This document shows positions 22,728 to 33,756 of a DNA stretch of 64,000 nt, one piece after another (positions within the stretch are counted from its first letter, which is position 1; each line of letters starts with the position of its first letter). The stretch is from Brevipalpus yothersi (taxonomy: Eukaryota > Arthropoda > Arachnida > Trombidiformes > Tenuipalpidae), in the NCBI GenBank assembly GCA_003956705.1, contig QZCP01000038.1:81225-145224 (forward strand), read 5' to 3'. A program made the translations under genes and the position numbers. The notes beneath the pieces are model-generated. The model ran no database searches and had not been told where the DNA came from. It was given only the letters and a program-made list of their open reading frames with translations.

Positions 22728-23029
22728 TACAGGGTGGGCTTAAAGTTTCTTTGCACGATAATTTTTGAATAGAAGTTCGATAATTTTTGGCCATGAGATA
22801 GAGCAGCGAAATAATTTTTGACCACAATATCTCACTAAAAAAGTCAGATTGAGCTACTTTATCACAAGTTAGATTTTTGGTCATGATAGATGAAAATTCT
22901 GAAATAATCTGACTTTTTTTAGTGAGACATTGTGGTCAAAAATTATCTCACTGTTCTATCTCGTGGCCAAAAATTATCGAACTTCTATCCAAAAATTATC
23001 GTGCAAAGAAACTTTAAGCCCACCCTGTA
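22728..23029. mobile_element. Palindromic MITE with TACAGGGTGGGC ends
   Basis: Starts TACAGGGTGGGCTTAAAGTT and ends with its reverse complement. The arms are about 120 bases each with few mismatches, joined by a short centre. The ends sit at TA, consistent with Tc1/mariner-type TA target duplication. Nothing is encoded. Confidence 0.8.
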
Positions 23030-23033
23030 CATG

Positions 23034-23137
23034 TACAGCTCTTTTCTGAATGATCGATACAAACATCGGCGATGAGGTAGCTTTGGCTAGTGTTCTTATC
23101 ACCAATGTTTGTATCAATCATTCAGAAAAGAGCTGTA
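23034..23137. repeat. Hairpin with 33-bp arms
   Basis: Arms 23,034-23,066 and 23,105-23,137 are inverse copies with one mismatch (TGATCGAT against TGATTGAT in the complement), separated by 38 bases. It lies four bases after the MITE. It may be a tiny foldback element or a structured RNA signal; nothing decides between them. Confidence 0.7.
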
Positions 23138-23229
23138 TAACGTGTAAGTGCATAATTTCTGGATTTTGACACTGGAGTTGAATTTTCGTTTCCATGAATC
23201 AAAATTGAGGAAAGGCTCAATTTTGAGAT

Positions 23230-23679
23230 CTTTGGTGGCAAAGTCTCGGAAAAAAGCGGCTTCTCAAGAATAAAATCTCCCAACTTTGGTGCCTTGAATA
23301 TTGTTGTGTGAAGATATCATGTTTACACGTCTACATTAGGTTTTTGATTGAGTTTATGGAGAGATAATTAGAGGCTACTTTCTGGCAGACAATTCACCGA
23401 AACATTTTCGAGTAGTTGACTTCGAACAAATAAATCGGTCAGAATCAATGAATGATTAATTTCATCTTTTGTTCAATTGCAAAAACTTACACTCAAATCA
23501 TAGTTGGGAGTAACATTCCAATACAGTTGTATCACTTATATCTAGAAAATTCCATTATGATTATTGTCTAAATACGCTCTCGTGGATAATTTCAGTTTGT
23601 TTGTCAACAGCTCATTGAACATGATAAAACTCAAAAGACAAGCACAGACTTGATTCAAATTTGGGAATAAATTGAAATT
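23230..23679. repeat. Module B 3' flank
   Basis: Matches 3,905-4,317 closely. It extends the duplication shared by the two pseudoprotease loci past their 3' ends. Confidence 0.65.
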
Positions 23680-24916
23680 TTAGACTTTATTTCGACTCTG
23701 AGAATTTCCGACTGTGCTTGACTCTTTGGAACTTGATGTAATAAAAGTTTTCTGAGCAATCCAATCCATATAACTAGGCACTCGAGTGTAAACACCAGGA
23801 CTATTGCGCTGACCGCATTTTCTTCCAAAAGAAACTATTCCAATCAGATGCCACCTTTTATTAGCTCCTTGTACCATCAACGGTCCACCTCCATCGCCAT
23901 GACATGAGTCGGGACCTCCCTCCGGATATCCAGCACAATAAACTTTATCCACAAAAGTCAAATTATATGCAGATTGGCAAGCAGTATCATTCCAAACTGG
24001 TAGTTCGATTTCTTTCAATCTCTTCGCTAGAGATCCACCTGAGGTGATAAAAATGGAGTCATGAAAGAGATAGAAATACGTGCTCTTTCAATGATTGTGA
24101 AATCAGAATATTTGAAAATTTTTTACAAACCATATCCTGAGGCACCAAATCCAAGGACCACTGCTTGTTTACCAGAAAAAGTGGTTTCTGAATCTGGAAC
24201 ACAAATCGGTCCGGATTTTTCTGATATTTGAACTTTTTCTCTCAATTTTATCATAGCAATATCGTTTTTGTGAGTTCTGCTATCGTATTCTTCATGACTT
24301 TGGGCGCTTTCGATCTCATAATCTCTTGCATTGAGGTCTATCGTAGTGGAAAAATCACGTGCTCCGAGCCGAATAAGCTTATTCGACAGGTTTTGCCTAG
24401 AATAGAAAATTCGTTCAAAGAATATTTGGAATGAAATTCATGTCCAATCAATTGTTCAAATTGAAATTCACCTGTGAAAACAGTGAGCAGCAGTGATCAA
24501 ATATCGATCTGATATCAAACTTGCTCCACACAGCGTCTGATTATTAGATTTATCGATCAAAACTGCCATCCATGGCCATGATTTCGAGTCGGCTTCGATG
24601 CCACCAAGAATACGACTTTCAAGTCTTTCAGATTTCCCACAATTCAGTGATAAAATTGGTCCTGTATTATTGATAATTGAGGAACCATTGACGGTGGGAG
24701 CATGATTTGCTGGAGTAAACTGATCAACAAGTGGATCAAAATTAATATGGCTTAGGACAGTTAGTTCTGATTGTAAGTGATAGAGTAGCCATATAACAGA
24801 AACTTTCATATATAACCAAAAACTGAGAAGGTTTCTTAATTTCTTACCTGGCCAGGTGCGATGAGCATGAATAGAGTAGAAATGAAAACAGTCGATGAAC
24901 ATCCGAATTTTATCAT
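23680..24916 (-). CDS. Secreted serine protease homologue (catalytic Ser to Gly)
   Basis: This is a complete four-exon gene by splice motif and phase: exon 1 24848-24916, exon 2 24472-24719, exon 3 24131-24396, exon 4 23680-24038, giving 313 residues. The signal peptide is MIKFGCSSTVFISTLFMLIA. A short propeptide with one Cys leads to the activation site ESR/ILGG (about residue 60). TAAHC (His102) and NDIAMIKL (Asp151) are intact. The last exon reads DSCHGDGGGPLM, so Gly244 replaces the catalytic Ser while the trypsin-type Asp (238) and oxyanion glycines remain. The protein should fold and be activated by cleavage but not hydrolyse peptides, as in known clip-type serine protease homologues; no clip domain is seen. 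Donor GTTTGT after exon 3 is weak but matches the paralogue position. Confidence 0.85.
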
Positions 24917-25973
24917 CTTGAACAAAACTTCAAAGAATCAACTTTTCTTTTCACTACTGATAGAATGCGAACGAGATATGAATTCTGATCCTCCGAATAG
25001 TGATTTCAAATGATATATCAGTGTTAACGTTATCAATAACAAGTAAAAATATTTTTACCTCAATCGTGGCATTTTAATTTCCGAATCGAACCGAAAGCGA
25101 AAAACCGCTTCTTATTAACTTTCGTAAGAGGTTTACTCTGTAACAGATTCATCATCAAGTTCTGTGGCAAGGATATCATGATTTTGAGTTTCAAGGTAGT
25201 GGAAGATGAGCGTGTATTCACGCAATCATTCCCTCTGGATATTTCATTCAACTAATCTTGGTCAACTTTTCATATCTTGCAACACCATAAAAATTACCAA
25301 GTAGTCAATTAGTGAAGTTCAATTAATCAAGTTAACATACCAGCACTTTTTTGTTCTCTGATAAGCTCAAAAAATTTATCACAAGCTCAATGAGTATCAT
25401 GAAGAGAGAAAGAATTTCATCATCGGCACCATATTCTCCTTTCAGCAAAATGGCTCTCGATAATTTTATTTTCTATTTCATTTCATGTTGAATCATCTTT
25501 TTTGAATGAAATAATTGAAGCAAAAAAACGTCATTACGTTTCATACACGTTGTGTGACCACTGGAAAGTAACGTTGATACACAACAAAGTAAATCAGTTT
25601 TCGTTTCAAATATTGAAAACTTCAAGAAGAGCGATAATTTTGTCGGGAATTAGGAATCAGAACAGTTCTTTTCGAATATCCATCTCTCAATTTAAGGAAA
25701 ACGTTCATTTTATCGAATATGATGGAACAGATTGATTAGATTGACATGAGAGATATGAGAGAAAAGAGTATTGACTCTCAGTACTCTTTGCATGAAAGTG
25801 TAAGTGAATCAACGTTTCTCTTCACCTAGAGCTGTTTCTCACAGCATCTGGCACTTAGCTGAGATAATTATCATCACAATGATTCATAGTTGATTGGTTA
25901 GCATATGCTACGTTTTTGTGAGCAGACAATTAGATCATGAATTCATTTTTGCCTTGGATTTATCTATTGATCT
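24917..25973. other. Module B 5' flank and unassigned sequence
   Basis: From 24,917 to about 25,400 this matches the flanks at 5.6-6.2 and 32.6-33.4 kb. No secreted family-2 gene follows, unlike modules A and C. From 25,450 on I recognise nothing. Confidence 0.5.
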
Positions 25974-26659
25974 TCAAAGTTTATCTGTTGGTGAGTTCAA
26001 TGTTATCATGAATAAATGGTCATTTCGATTAACGTCCCTTTCCGGTGAGTTTTTGGGAACTGATTCACTTGTCATCTGATCGACCCGATCAATGTAACTT
26101 GTGACACTTGTATAGACACCAGGGAAGTTGGGTTCAGCACATCGGAACCCAAAAGACACTATTCCAATCAGTTGAGAATCTTTCTTCACCACCTTGAATC
26201 ATCAATGGTCCACCACTATCACCTTGACATGCATCTCGTCTTTCTTCCGGCTATCCGGCACAGTGAATCTTTCCAGTGAAGTTGAGGCTATTCTCGGTGT
26301 ATGCTAATCGACAAGTGGTATCATTCCAAATAGGTAGTAAAACTTGTTGTAGTTTAGTGCCCGGAGGTTCTCCTAAGAGAAGAGAAAAAACACAGACATT
26401 AGATTTGGAATGGTTTTGTCGACTAACTTGGCTACCATATTCCAGTGAACCCCATCCAATAACAGTTGCTTGTTCACTGTGAAAAGTTTTCCCACGATCT
26501 GGTAAGCAAATTGGCCTGAATAAATCAGGTTTATCCATTTTTCTTTTTGATTCTATGATTGCAATATCGTTCTCTTGACTTCTGGAATTGTATCTCTCAT
26601 GAATTCGAAAACTTTCAATCTTATAATCTTTCGTCCGAGAATCAAAGAGTAAGTACCAA

Positions 26660-27600
26660 GAGAGAAAACTCCTTGGTATTCTATTGTAGCGGAGAGGTAC
26701 CTTACCGGCAGATGGCATTAAGCCAAAAAGAGGGTGCTAAAATCAGAAATAGGTGTCCTAGAATTTGGGAAGACACAGCTGATTTAGTTGATCACTAGTT
26801 TGAGGGTGACACATTTGGCTCTTTCCTCTCTTTCTTTTTTTTCGAGAGGTTTGAATCATTTATTTTCCAACATTCACTAGTTGCTATTACGGAAATGGAG
26901 GGGCATTACATATGAGCCCAAGCGTAAGCTTGAAGAGCTTTATAGCAGTTCTGTAGGTGACATAGGCCCTTTTTATAAATGGGTGACCTCTTTCATCGTC
27001 AGCAGATCCATCATGTGCCTCGAAATCACCTTTGGACAGCTAGAAAGATTCATTATAATGAATTTTTTTGATAATGAGCTCAAGATGTCCAAGTCGCTCA
27101 TCGTCCTTACAATCCTCTTCACCAAGATGACTTTTAATGTCGTCTTTCATTTCGTTGACGAATTGTTTGAATTCTTCGGTACCCTTTGGTTTCAAATCAA
27201 GAAATATTTCATCCATCTTACCACTATTACCACTACTACTACTACTGCTACTACTACTGCTACTCATTTTATTCAATTTTTAACTGTTCAAAAGCAGCGT
27301 GATCTTCAAATAATGAGGTTGTAACAACCTGGTTGTTTGATCAACTTTCCTCTCTTTCTAACTAGTAGCGCTCTCTGGCAAAACAGCGCCCCCTATGATG
27401 CTGCATTCTCCCCCATAAGGCTTTTCCCCTCCTTAGCATTACTCTTTGATGAGAATGCAAATTGAGCGAAAAAGCATTTCCTCCACGTCGAATGATTATA
27501 TTCGTGTGATTCTGGCTGAGAATATAATGAAAATACAGATCAGTGTGATGATGGATCTAGTAATTAATCAAAAGAATGTCCATATTAATGGTATTATTTA
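26660..27600. other. Foreign segment inside trypsin pseudogene
   Basis: Comparison with the paralogue at 52.4-52.9 kb shows that this segment replaces the intron and the first part of exon 3. I found no terminal repeats or target duplication. It contains the poly-Ser frame at 27040-27267. Confidence 0.5.
27040..27267 (-). CDS. Poly-serine, charged small protein (hypothetical)
   Basis: From the ATG at 27265-27267 the frame gives 75 residues: a run of eleven Ser, then GNSGKMDEIFLDLKPKG and a strongly charged, probably helical stretch with EEFKQFVNEMKDDI and HLELIIKKI. No signal peptide, and composition unlike the secreted genes around it. It lies in the segment that interrupts the trypsin pseudogene, so it may have arrived with that DNA as a gene piece or transposon passenger. 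The Ser run comes from an AGT/AGC triplet repeat, which weakens the case for a real gene. Confidence 0.35.
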   Translation of the reverse strand: MSSSSSSSSSSSGNSGKMDEIFLDLKPKGTEEFKQFVNEMKDDIKSHLGEEDCKDDERLGHLELIIKKIHYNESF

Positions 27601-28334
27601 TCACTAACCCAATAAGACAATGAGCTGCAGTGATCAGACGCCATTCTGATATCAAAGTGGCCCCACAGAATGTTCGCTTGCCTATTTTGTTGATCAAAGC
27701 AGCTATCCAAGGCCATGATTCGGGATCAGTACCACCAGCAATTCTGGTTTTTGGTGATACTCCACATGTTCTATCGAAACTATGGCCAAATTGATTTGAT
27801 TTCATATTTCCCTTTTCACCGCCGATAATTGAGTTACCAGAAGAGATAGTATTTAGGCAAGTTAACTGATCAATCAAAGAAACAAGAGGTATATCAGCTT
27901 AAATTAAAAGGATAAAGGCTAGATGGAAGCCATGATAGCATTTGTACCATATCTTGAATGGTATATTCAAAATAAGTCAAAATATCTAGAACCAGCATGT
28001 TTTAGCCATTGAAAAGTTTGAGTTGATCCACTGTTTAATACCTGATCGAATGTGAGAAGGATGAAAGAAGCGAAGATAATGAATGAATTCATTTAAGTTG
28101 ATCATCGGAAGTGGATTAACACTCACAATTTGGCAGATTTGAATGGTTGCTATAGGATTTATAGCTTTTATAGTTGTTGGATATTGTAAGGGTTTCAGTC
28201 ACAAACCAAGGAATATTTGGCAATAATATATCGTACGATGAGTTTCTATAATTACAGGAGGATAGAGTAATGGTCTGATATTCACTTCATGATTAACTTC
28301 ACATTCTTAGATTATTCCTATTGTAGCTCTTAAA

Positions 28335-28632
28335 TACCGTATTTTCGCGTAAATAAGGCAGACGAAACAGCGATTCACCGGTTGTGAACTAAGGCACAGA
28401 TAAACTCATCGAGAGATGGTAAAGCATCGATGAGCTACCAATTATCAGGTTCAATCGTTATCAAATCAGTCCGATGATTTTTCGGACTCTGAATTCGAAT
28501 CTTTACCGGGTGAAGACTTGCTCTATAGCTTCTGTTTTTTTTCAGCGACAAAATCTGTTTCCTCGCATACATGCCTTGTATTTGAGAATTTTTTCAAAAT
28601 TAAGACTGCTTAAAAAACGCTGAAATACGGTA
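28335..28632. mobile_element. Tigger/pogo-type non-autonomous element
   Basis: Begins TACCGTATTTTCGCG and ends with the complement of TACCGTATTTCAGCG, inside TA. About 298 bases. An internal frame reads DDFSDSEFES, acidic like the C-terminal tail of Tigger-type transposases, suggesting an internally deleted autonomous element. Confidence 0.7.
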
Positions 28633-28869
28633 GTTAACTTCACTTAATAAAACTTTCATATTAGCACAAACTATCAAGTATAGTCACCAGGTGGTGACGG
28701 TCTCTGTGTGAAAGTGGATACTGTTTTGCATGGTAACAAGCAGTGATACTGTGATTAAGTGAATTTTTCAATAATAGTCATAGCTATTGCTTTCTAAGTT
28801 ACAGCGTATGATCTGTCAACCCATTTGAATGTTGAGAAAAGGGCCATCTTAGTGCTGTGTGATGCGTGG

Positions 28870-29492
28870 AATCTCTGACAAAATGTCTTGTGAGTATTAA
28901 TGAATCCTTTTGTGTTCTGATCGGGGCCAGAATATTTGATGATCTTCTATTCGAATGATTAAATAGTTTGATTATGAGAATTTCGATTGCTGAAGAAGTT
29001 CCGGTTCAACGTCAAGTTTTTAGTTTTCGTTGGCTAAGTACCCCTCCATGAAATATGCTCTGGGAAAGATTAGTTAATCAAGGACAATAATATAGAACAT
29101 GCATGGTGTGCAGTTGGTGATTAAACGATAATTTCATGAAAGTTCATTTTCTTTCTTGTTCTCAAGCAAAACAGAGTGTCTAATCCAACTGATGCTGGAT
29201 CGTTGCAGCAATCAAGATTAAACTATGAAATGAGTACATATTAGTGTAAATCGATTGTGCCTTGGGTTCCTTGGAGATTTGAAATACTTAAGCTCAGTTT
29301 GAATCCATTCTTTTATCGAGAGTTGAAGCATAACATCGGATATTCAACAATTTGAATCTCATTTTGATCAAAAGCCAAGCAATCGTTCCGATTCAGAAAG
29401 AAGCTCTGCATTGGTAACGAGAGAAGATCTGTTGACTGTTTAACAAGTTAAACACAGATGTAGATTGGAAGTGAGAACAGGGCATATGTGTT
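28870..29492 (+). repeat. Orphan copy of the family-1 5' flank
   Basis: This matches 13,610-14,040 (AATATTTGATGATCT, AATTTCGATTGCTGA, AAGCTC(T/A)GCATTGG(T/C)A) and includes the block shared with 1.64-1.75 kb. The family-1 gene that should follow is absent. At 29,492 the sequence switches in mid-block to the start of a trypsin last exon. It is a promoter-region duplicate cut off by rearrangement. Confidence 0.65.
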
Positions 29493-30288
29493 CCTAAATC
29501 TCTTTGCCAGAGGTCCACCTGAGGTGATAAAAATGGAAATGTAAAAGAAATAAAAATATAAGTACTCTTCGAGATGGTGAAAGGACATGTCCAGAAAAAG
29601 GGCGTTTTTGGCCCATTTTCGATTTTGATAAAAACTATATTTTCACAGAGTATATTGTCCGCAGAGCCTTATGACACCAATTTTGAACTGCCCAGGTCAA
29701 AGGTTGCTGAGTTTTCAAGGTTCAAAGTCCAGCATGAAAAGTGTCCAGAATCGCCGATTTTTGCTGATAAACACACGGAATCGATGATTTTAGGTTAGAT
29801 TCTTTATGGATGATTCATTGCCATACTTTGTGTCAAGTTTTAGCAGCAAAACGCGACAACTTTTGGAAAATTCTATTTTCTCGATATATCAATTGAATTC
29901 ACAGAGCCAATCCTGCTGAATGAAAGAATTACTTCTCATGTCTATAATTCCCAATGGAGATGGCTAGTTAGAGGTCATATTCCAACAAGATTGATTGCTT
30001 CCCCACCATTGATCCTTCGGTTATGTTTTCTCCATCGCGTTAGTGAATGAGTTATACACATGATTTCTTCTTGAAGTTTGAGTATTATTGTGAAACTGAA
30101 TTGAGTATATTATGGATGAAAATTGTACATGAAAAATGAAAGATAAACAAGTGAATTATAAAATGAGTGATAACAGAGAATGGGCCAATAGTTGTTGGTA
30201 ATCTGAAGAAAAGCAAGAATATATTTTGATCAAGATGGGGAGCACTCATGATTCCAACGAATACTTACCAATCCCTCTGATTTTTCCC

Positions 30289-30770
30289 CTAGAAATCTTG
30301 ATCGAGAGCACGATCGTGTGGAGCAGCTGGAGCAGGACTCTCAAAACCACTCCCAACGATTGATGACAAGCAAAGTGCATGCTCACAAGGACTTATGATC
30401 CTCCGGCCGGACATACACATGCAGTACCAATCCACTGCTCTGTCTAATCCTTCTCTATCAAGATCGATCAAAACAAATACTTGGTAAACCTTGTTTCTAC
30501 GGAATCTTGAGGGCAGCTTCGCTCGTAGAAAATGAGGGGAGTCAACTCTAATCCCTCTGACGGCAAAGTCGTGAACAAACTCTAGTGGCTCTTGAAGTAA
30601 CCTTAACTGGAAGATAGAAAACGTGGTGAGCAAAATAGATTTAATCTCTCGTCGAATTACTTACGCTAGAATGTAAACCTTTCTTCCGAAATTCTGTTTT
30701 GTAGCTGTTAATCCATTTTGGACCATAAGTTCCACGAGAGAGCATATACAAGTCATCATAGCTGAATGGA
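30289..30770 (-). CDS. Transposon-borne SWIM-type zinc finger protein fragment
   Basis: Minus strand. One exon (about 30,661-30,770) contains DLYMLSRGTYGPKWINSYKTE. GTAAGT at its end and TTCTATCTTCCAG near 30,609 frame a roughly 50-base intron. The second exon reads VRGIRVDSPHFLRAKLPSRF, then VYQVFVLID, then a CxC-x9-CxH pattern: CMC with a later CEH. That is a SWIM-type zinc-binding motif in the context (SRF, Y-x-V-x-V-x-I-D, then the finger) I know from uncharacterised transposon-encoded animal proteins. The frame closes after DQDF. Whether it is a complete gene or the C-terminal part of a transposase cannot be seen. Confidence 0.5.
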
Positions 30771-30792
30771 AGCGAGAGACTAAGATTGAGTC

Positions 30793-31047
30793 ATGAGCAG
30801 CCTTCCACCTCATGAGGTGAACCCAAAGAAGGAGCAGGAGAGAGAGAAATTGCTACCGCGATTGGGGACAAGTGCGACAAGGCATTTTGGCAGGCGTGGT
30901 GATCTCCATGATCAAAAAGCTAAGCTTGATGTTGTAGGTCATGAGAGGGAGGCTGAGAAGAAGGAGATGGAGGGAGAAGCTCTTAAGGCCAAAGCAATCA
31001 GGCAAGAAGAGTATGCCCAAGAAATTCAGACCTCTATCATGATTTAA
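30793..31047 (+). CDS. Charged coiled-coil-like frame in transposon (hypothetical)
   Basis: From an ATG the frame gives 84 residues: EVNPKKEQEREKLLPR, then long runs of Glu, Lys and Ala (HEREAEKKEMEGEALKAKA) that would form a helix. It lies inside the transposon next to the SWIM frame on the other strand. After the stop the same frame continues with a few protein-like codons, suggesting decay. It may be an element passenger. No domain is recognised. Confidence 0.3.
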   Translation: MSSLPPHEVNPKKEQEREKLLPRLGTSATRHFGRRGDLHDQKAKLDVVGHEREAEKKEMEGEALKAKAIRQEEYAQEIQTSIMI

Positions 31048-31349
31048 AAGGGATTGAGCCCTGCCCAGCAAGAGAGTGAGCTTGAGCTCCTTTATGAGAA
31101 GGGTTTCGAAGTGAGAGCCCCATGAGCTCTGGTAGAGTAGAGGCAAAGACAACCACTCTGAAAAACTGTCTGCGGTCAGTTGAAATCCATCCCCACCTTC
31201 ACGTGATGCTGGCTGTTTAACACTGACAGGGCTTTGGTAATTTTTCAATAATAGAATTGAAAGTATCCTATCAGTTCTCGATATTAGAGCTTCACTTAGG
31301 AGAAATGCCAGAAAAACCGTTTTCTGACGAAGTTCTCCCAATTTCTAGC

Positions 31350-31690
31350 ACATGAGATATACCCCATCTTATCTCCTTTCCGATAAGAGATAAGAAAGTG
31401 TTATCACTATTCGGGATTCATTTCATTTTTTTCGCTTTATGAATTTTTCTGGAAATCTGGTAGATGAGTCATACTTTATCATATCTCACTTTCGATGGAA
31501 GATAAGAAAATGTTATCAGTTCACGATTTTAACTTATCATTTCTGAGATATTCCTCAGTTATCAATAGAGTGGCTGATTTGACCAAGTTCTCCCAATTTT
31601 TGGAACCTGAGATATAGCCTATCTTATCTCACTCCAGAAGAAGATAAGAAAATGTTCTCACCATTTGGGATTCATGCCATTTTTTTCCAA
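31350..31690. repeat. Subterminal direct repeats with TTATCT...AGATAA palindromes
   Basis: Three spaced units (near 31,362, 31,478 and 31,620) each contain TATCTTATCTC or TATCATATCTCAC, a few bases, then GATAAGA and TGTTATCA-like sequence. Such repeats near a transposon end often bind the transposase. Confidence 0.5.
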
Positions 31691-32650
31691 ATATTCAAAT
31701 TCAGTGCATTTGGCATGAATTTTGACATCATATCCGTGATTCTCATCGAAAGCTCATCTAAGATGGAATAAAATTTTCAAAATCGAAAATGAACCATTTC
31801 TGGACATGTCCTTAGAATTAAATCAGAATATTCCAAAATTTTCAGCTCACCATATTTTGAGGCACCGAATCCAATGAGCACTGCTTGTTTAACGATAGAA
31901 GTGGTTCCTGAATCTGGAATACAAATCGGTCCTGATTATTCTGATATTTAAGCTTTTCCTCTCAATTTTATCACAGCAATATCGTTTTTGTGAGTTCTTC
32001 TATCGTATTCTTTGTGATTCTTGGCGCTCTAGATCTCATAATCTCTTGCATTCAGGTCTATCGTAGTGGAAGAATCATGTGCTCCAATTCGAATAAGCTT
32101 ATTAGATCGTGTTTGCCTAGAAGATAGAGAGCTGTTATTCATTAAAAAATAGCACGAAATTCATGTCCGGACAGTTGTTTAAATTGAAGATCACCCATGA
32201 GAACAGTGAGCAGCAGTGATTAAATATCGTTTTGATATCAAACTTGGTCCACAGAGCATCTGTTTACTAGATTTATCGATCAAAACAGCCACCAATGGCC
32301 ATGATTTCGAGTCGGCTTCGATGCACCCAAGAGCAGACTTTCGAAACTTCCAGATTTCCCACAATACAGTGATAAAATTGGTGCTGTGAGCATGATTCGC
32401 TGGAGTAAACTGATCAAGTGAGTCAAAATTAATATGGCTCAGGACAGATAGTTCTGGTTGTAAGTGATAAAGTATCTATATAACAGGGGAACTTTCAAAT
32501 GCAACATGTATAACCAAAAATTGAGAAGATTTCTCAATTGCTTACTGGGCCAGGTGCAATGGAAGTGGAAAGAGTAGAAATGAAAACAGTCGACGGACAT
32601 CTGAAAGTTATCATCTTGAACCGAGGCATCAACTTTCCTCTCCACTACTG

Positions 32651-33756
32651 ATAGAGTGTTAACGAGATATTAATTATAATTCGGCGGATAGTCACTTTAA
32701 ATGGATCATCAGTGTCAACGTTGTCAATAACAAGTAAAAAAATTTTTACCTTAATCGTAGCATTTTGATTACGGAATCAAACCGAAGCACAAAAAAGCTT
32801 CTTGTTTACTTTCGTATGAAGTTGGATTTTACTCTGTAGCAGATTCATCACCAAGTTCTGTGGCAGAGATATCATGATTTCAAGTTTCATGGTAATAAAA
32901 GACGAAAGTGTATTCACGCATTCATTTCCTCTGGGTTTTTCATCCATCTTATCTTGGTCAACTTTCAGTATCATGCACATCATAAAACCAGTCAATTTGT
33001 GGGAATCAATTGATCGAGTTAACATAATGTCATATTTTCTGCTCTCTAATAAACTCAAAAAATTGATAACAAGCTCGATGGGTATCATGAAATGAGAAAA
33101 TTTTATCATGATCCAGATTCGATGACACCACAATTCCCGATGCTCATATGTGCTCGATTCTATCATCAGCCTATCGGTGGCTTCCCCAGTAATTTTTGTG
33201 AGAAGATGCTGAAATTCATATTTCCTTATCATCGAGTTAACGTAACGTCACAGCTGATTTTCATGATGTACAATGGTCTTATTTCAGACTGAGGTGATCA
33301 TATACAGTAGTATGTAGTATGTAGTATGGAGAATTTTTGAGAGTGAAGAAGTGAACCTGAAATCTTGTGAATTAACAGCTCCTATGACCTGATTGCATAA
33401 ATTCAAATCTTATCACTTGCTTGCTTAAAAAATTGATGAACAAAGCCAATCTTCGTATCAAAAATGCTCATTTCTCAAAACAACTTAGAGGAGACTAATA
33501 AAGATCCAATTCTAAAGAAGCACACTTTACTATTTTTCGAGAGCCATACGATCATCGCTGATCATGAACCGTGCGATTATTCAGGCTTTTTCCATTCATT
33601 TAATTGCCCTCCAATTCGATTATTTGACGTTTTCTCGTCACCTGATCAACTGTAATTGACCATAATTGATACCTTCTAAAGACTAACAACATGGTATTAC
33701 TTCCGTTGAATTTAATTCGATTCGAATCATTGTTTTCGTTCTCACAATCCTAGAGC
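32651..33756. repeat. Module C 5' flank
   Basis: Matches 5.6-6.5 kb over most of its length. TAGTATGTAGTATGTAGTATG at about 33,308 is a short tandem repeat. No gene. Confidence 0.55.

Larger units (their letters stand above)
25974..28092 (-). pseudogene. Trypsin-like protease, split and inactivated
   Basis: Exon 1 (28042-28092) encodes the signal MNSFIIFASFILLTFDQ. Exon 2 (27609-27865) holds a propeptide, Cys-Gly, TRIAGG and TAAHC. Exon 3 keeps NDIAII but its 5' half is missing: homology starts only near 26,655, and foreign DNA fills the gap to exon 2. Exon 4 has GDSGGPLMI, so Ser is present, but the CAGY codon is TAG and a shift follows before SQLIGIVSFG. It is the closest relative of the broken gene at 51.9-53.3 kb. 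The insertion, the nonsense codon and the frameshift each disable it. Confidence 0.8.
29583..31811. mobile_element. DNA transposon with GGACATGTCCAGAAA ends
   Basis: The left end GGACATGTCCAGAAA and a later TTTTCGATTTTGA block are inverted at the right end (complement at 31,797-31,811 and inward). The first ten bases are themselves a palindrome. The element splits the intron of trypsin copy C: the sequence on both sides aligns with the unbroken intron at 24.06-24.12 kb. Flanking GGTGAAA and AATTAAA could be a decayed 9-10 bp target duplication. It carries a SWIM-type frame, a charged frame on the plus strand, and subterminal GATAAG repeats at 31,350-31,680. Confidence 0.72.
29493..32650 (-). 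pseudogene. Serine protease homologue copy C, split and inactivated
   Basis: Minus-strand copy of the gene at 23.7-24.9 kb. The first bases of exon 4 and its acceptor remain at 29,493-29,535; the rest of exon 4 is gone, replaced by the orphan flank. The intron is interrupted by a transposon (29,583-31,811). Exon 3 (about 31,855-32,115) has in-frame stops, though NDIAVIKL survives. Exon 2 (about 32,175-32,400) has small deletions, and exon 1 (about 32,550-32,620) is still recognisable. It is clearly dead. Upstream lies a family-2 secreted gene, so the module order of 4.3-7 kb is kept. Confidence 0.8.

Noticed and set aside
29574..29798. Plus-strand frame near the left end of the SWIM transposon
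   Set aside because: It spans the terminal repeat and lacks any motif or paralogue.
30853..31341. 162-codon minus-strand frame in the SWIM transposon
   Set aside because: Mostly the complement of the charged plus-strand frame; Leu/Ser-rich composition is typical of such shadows.
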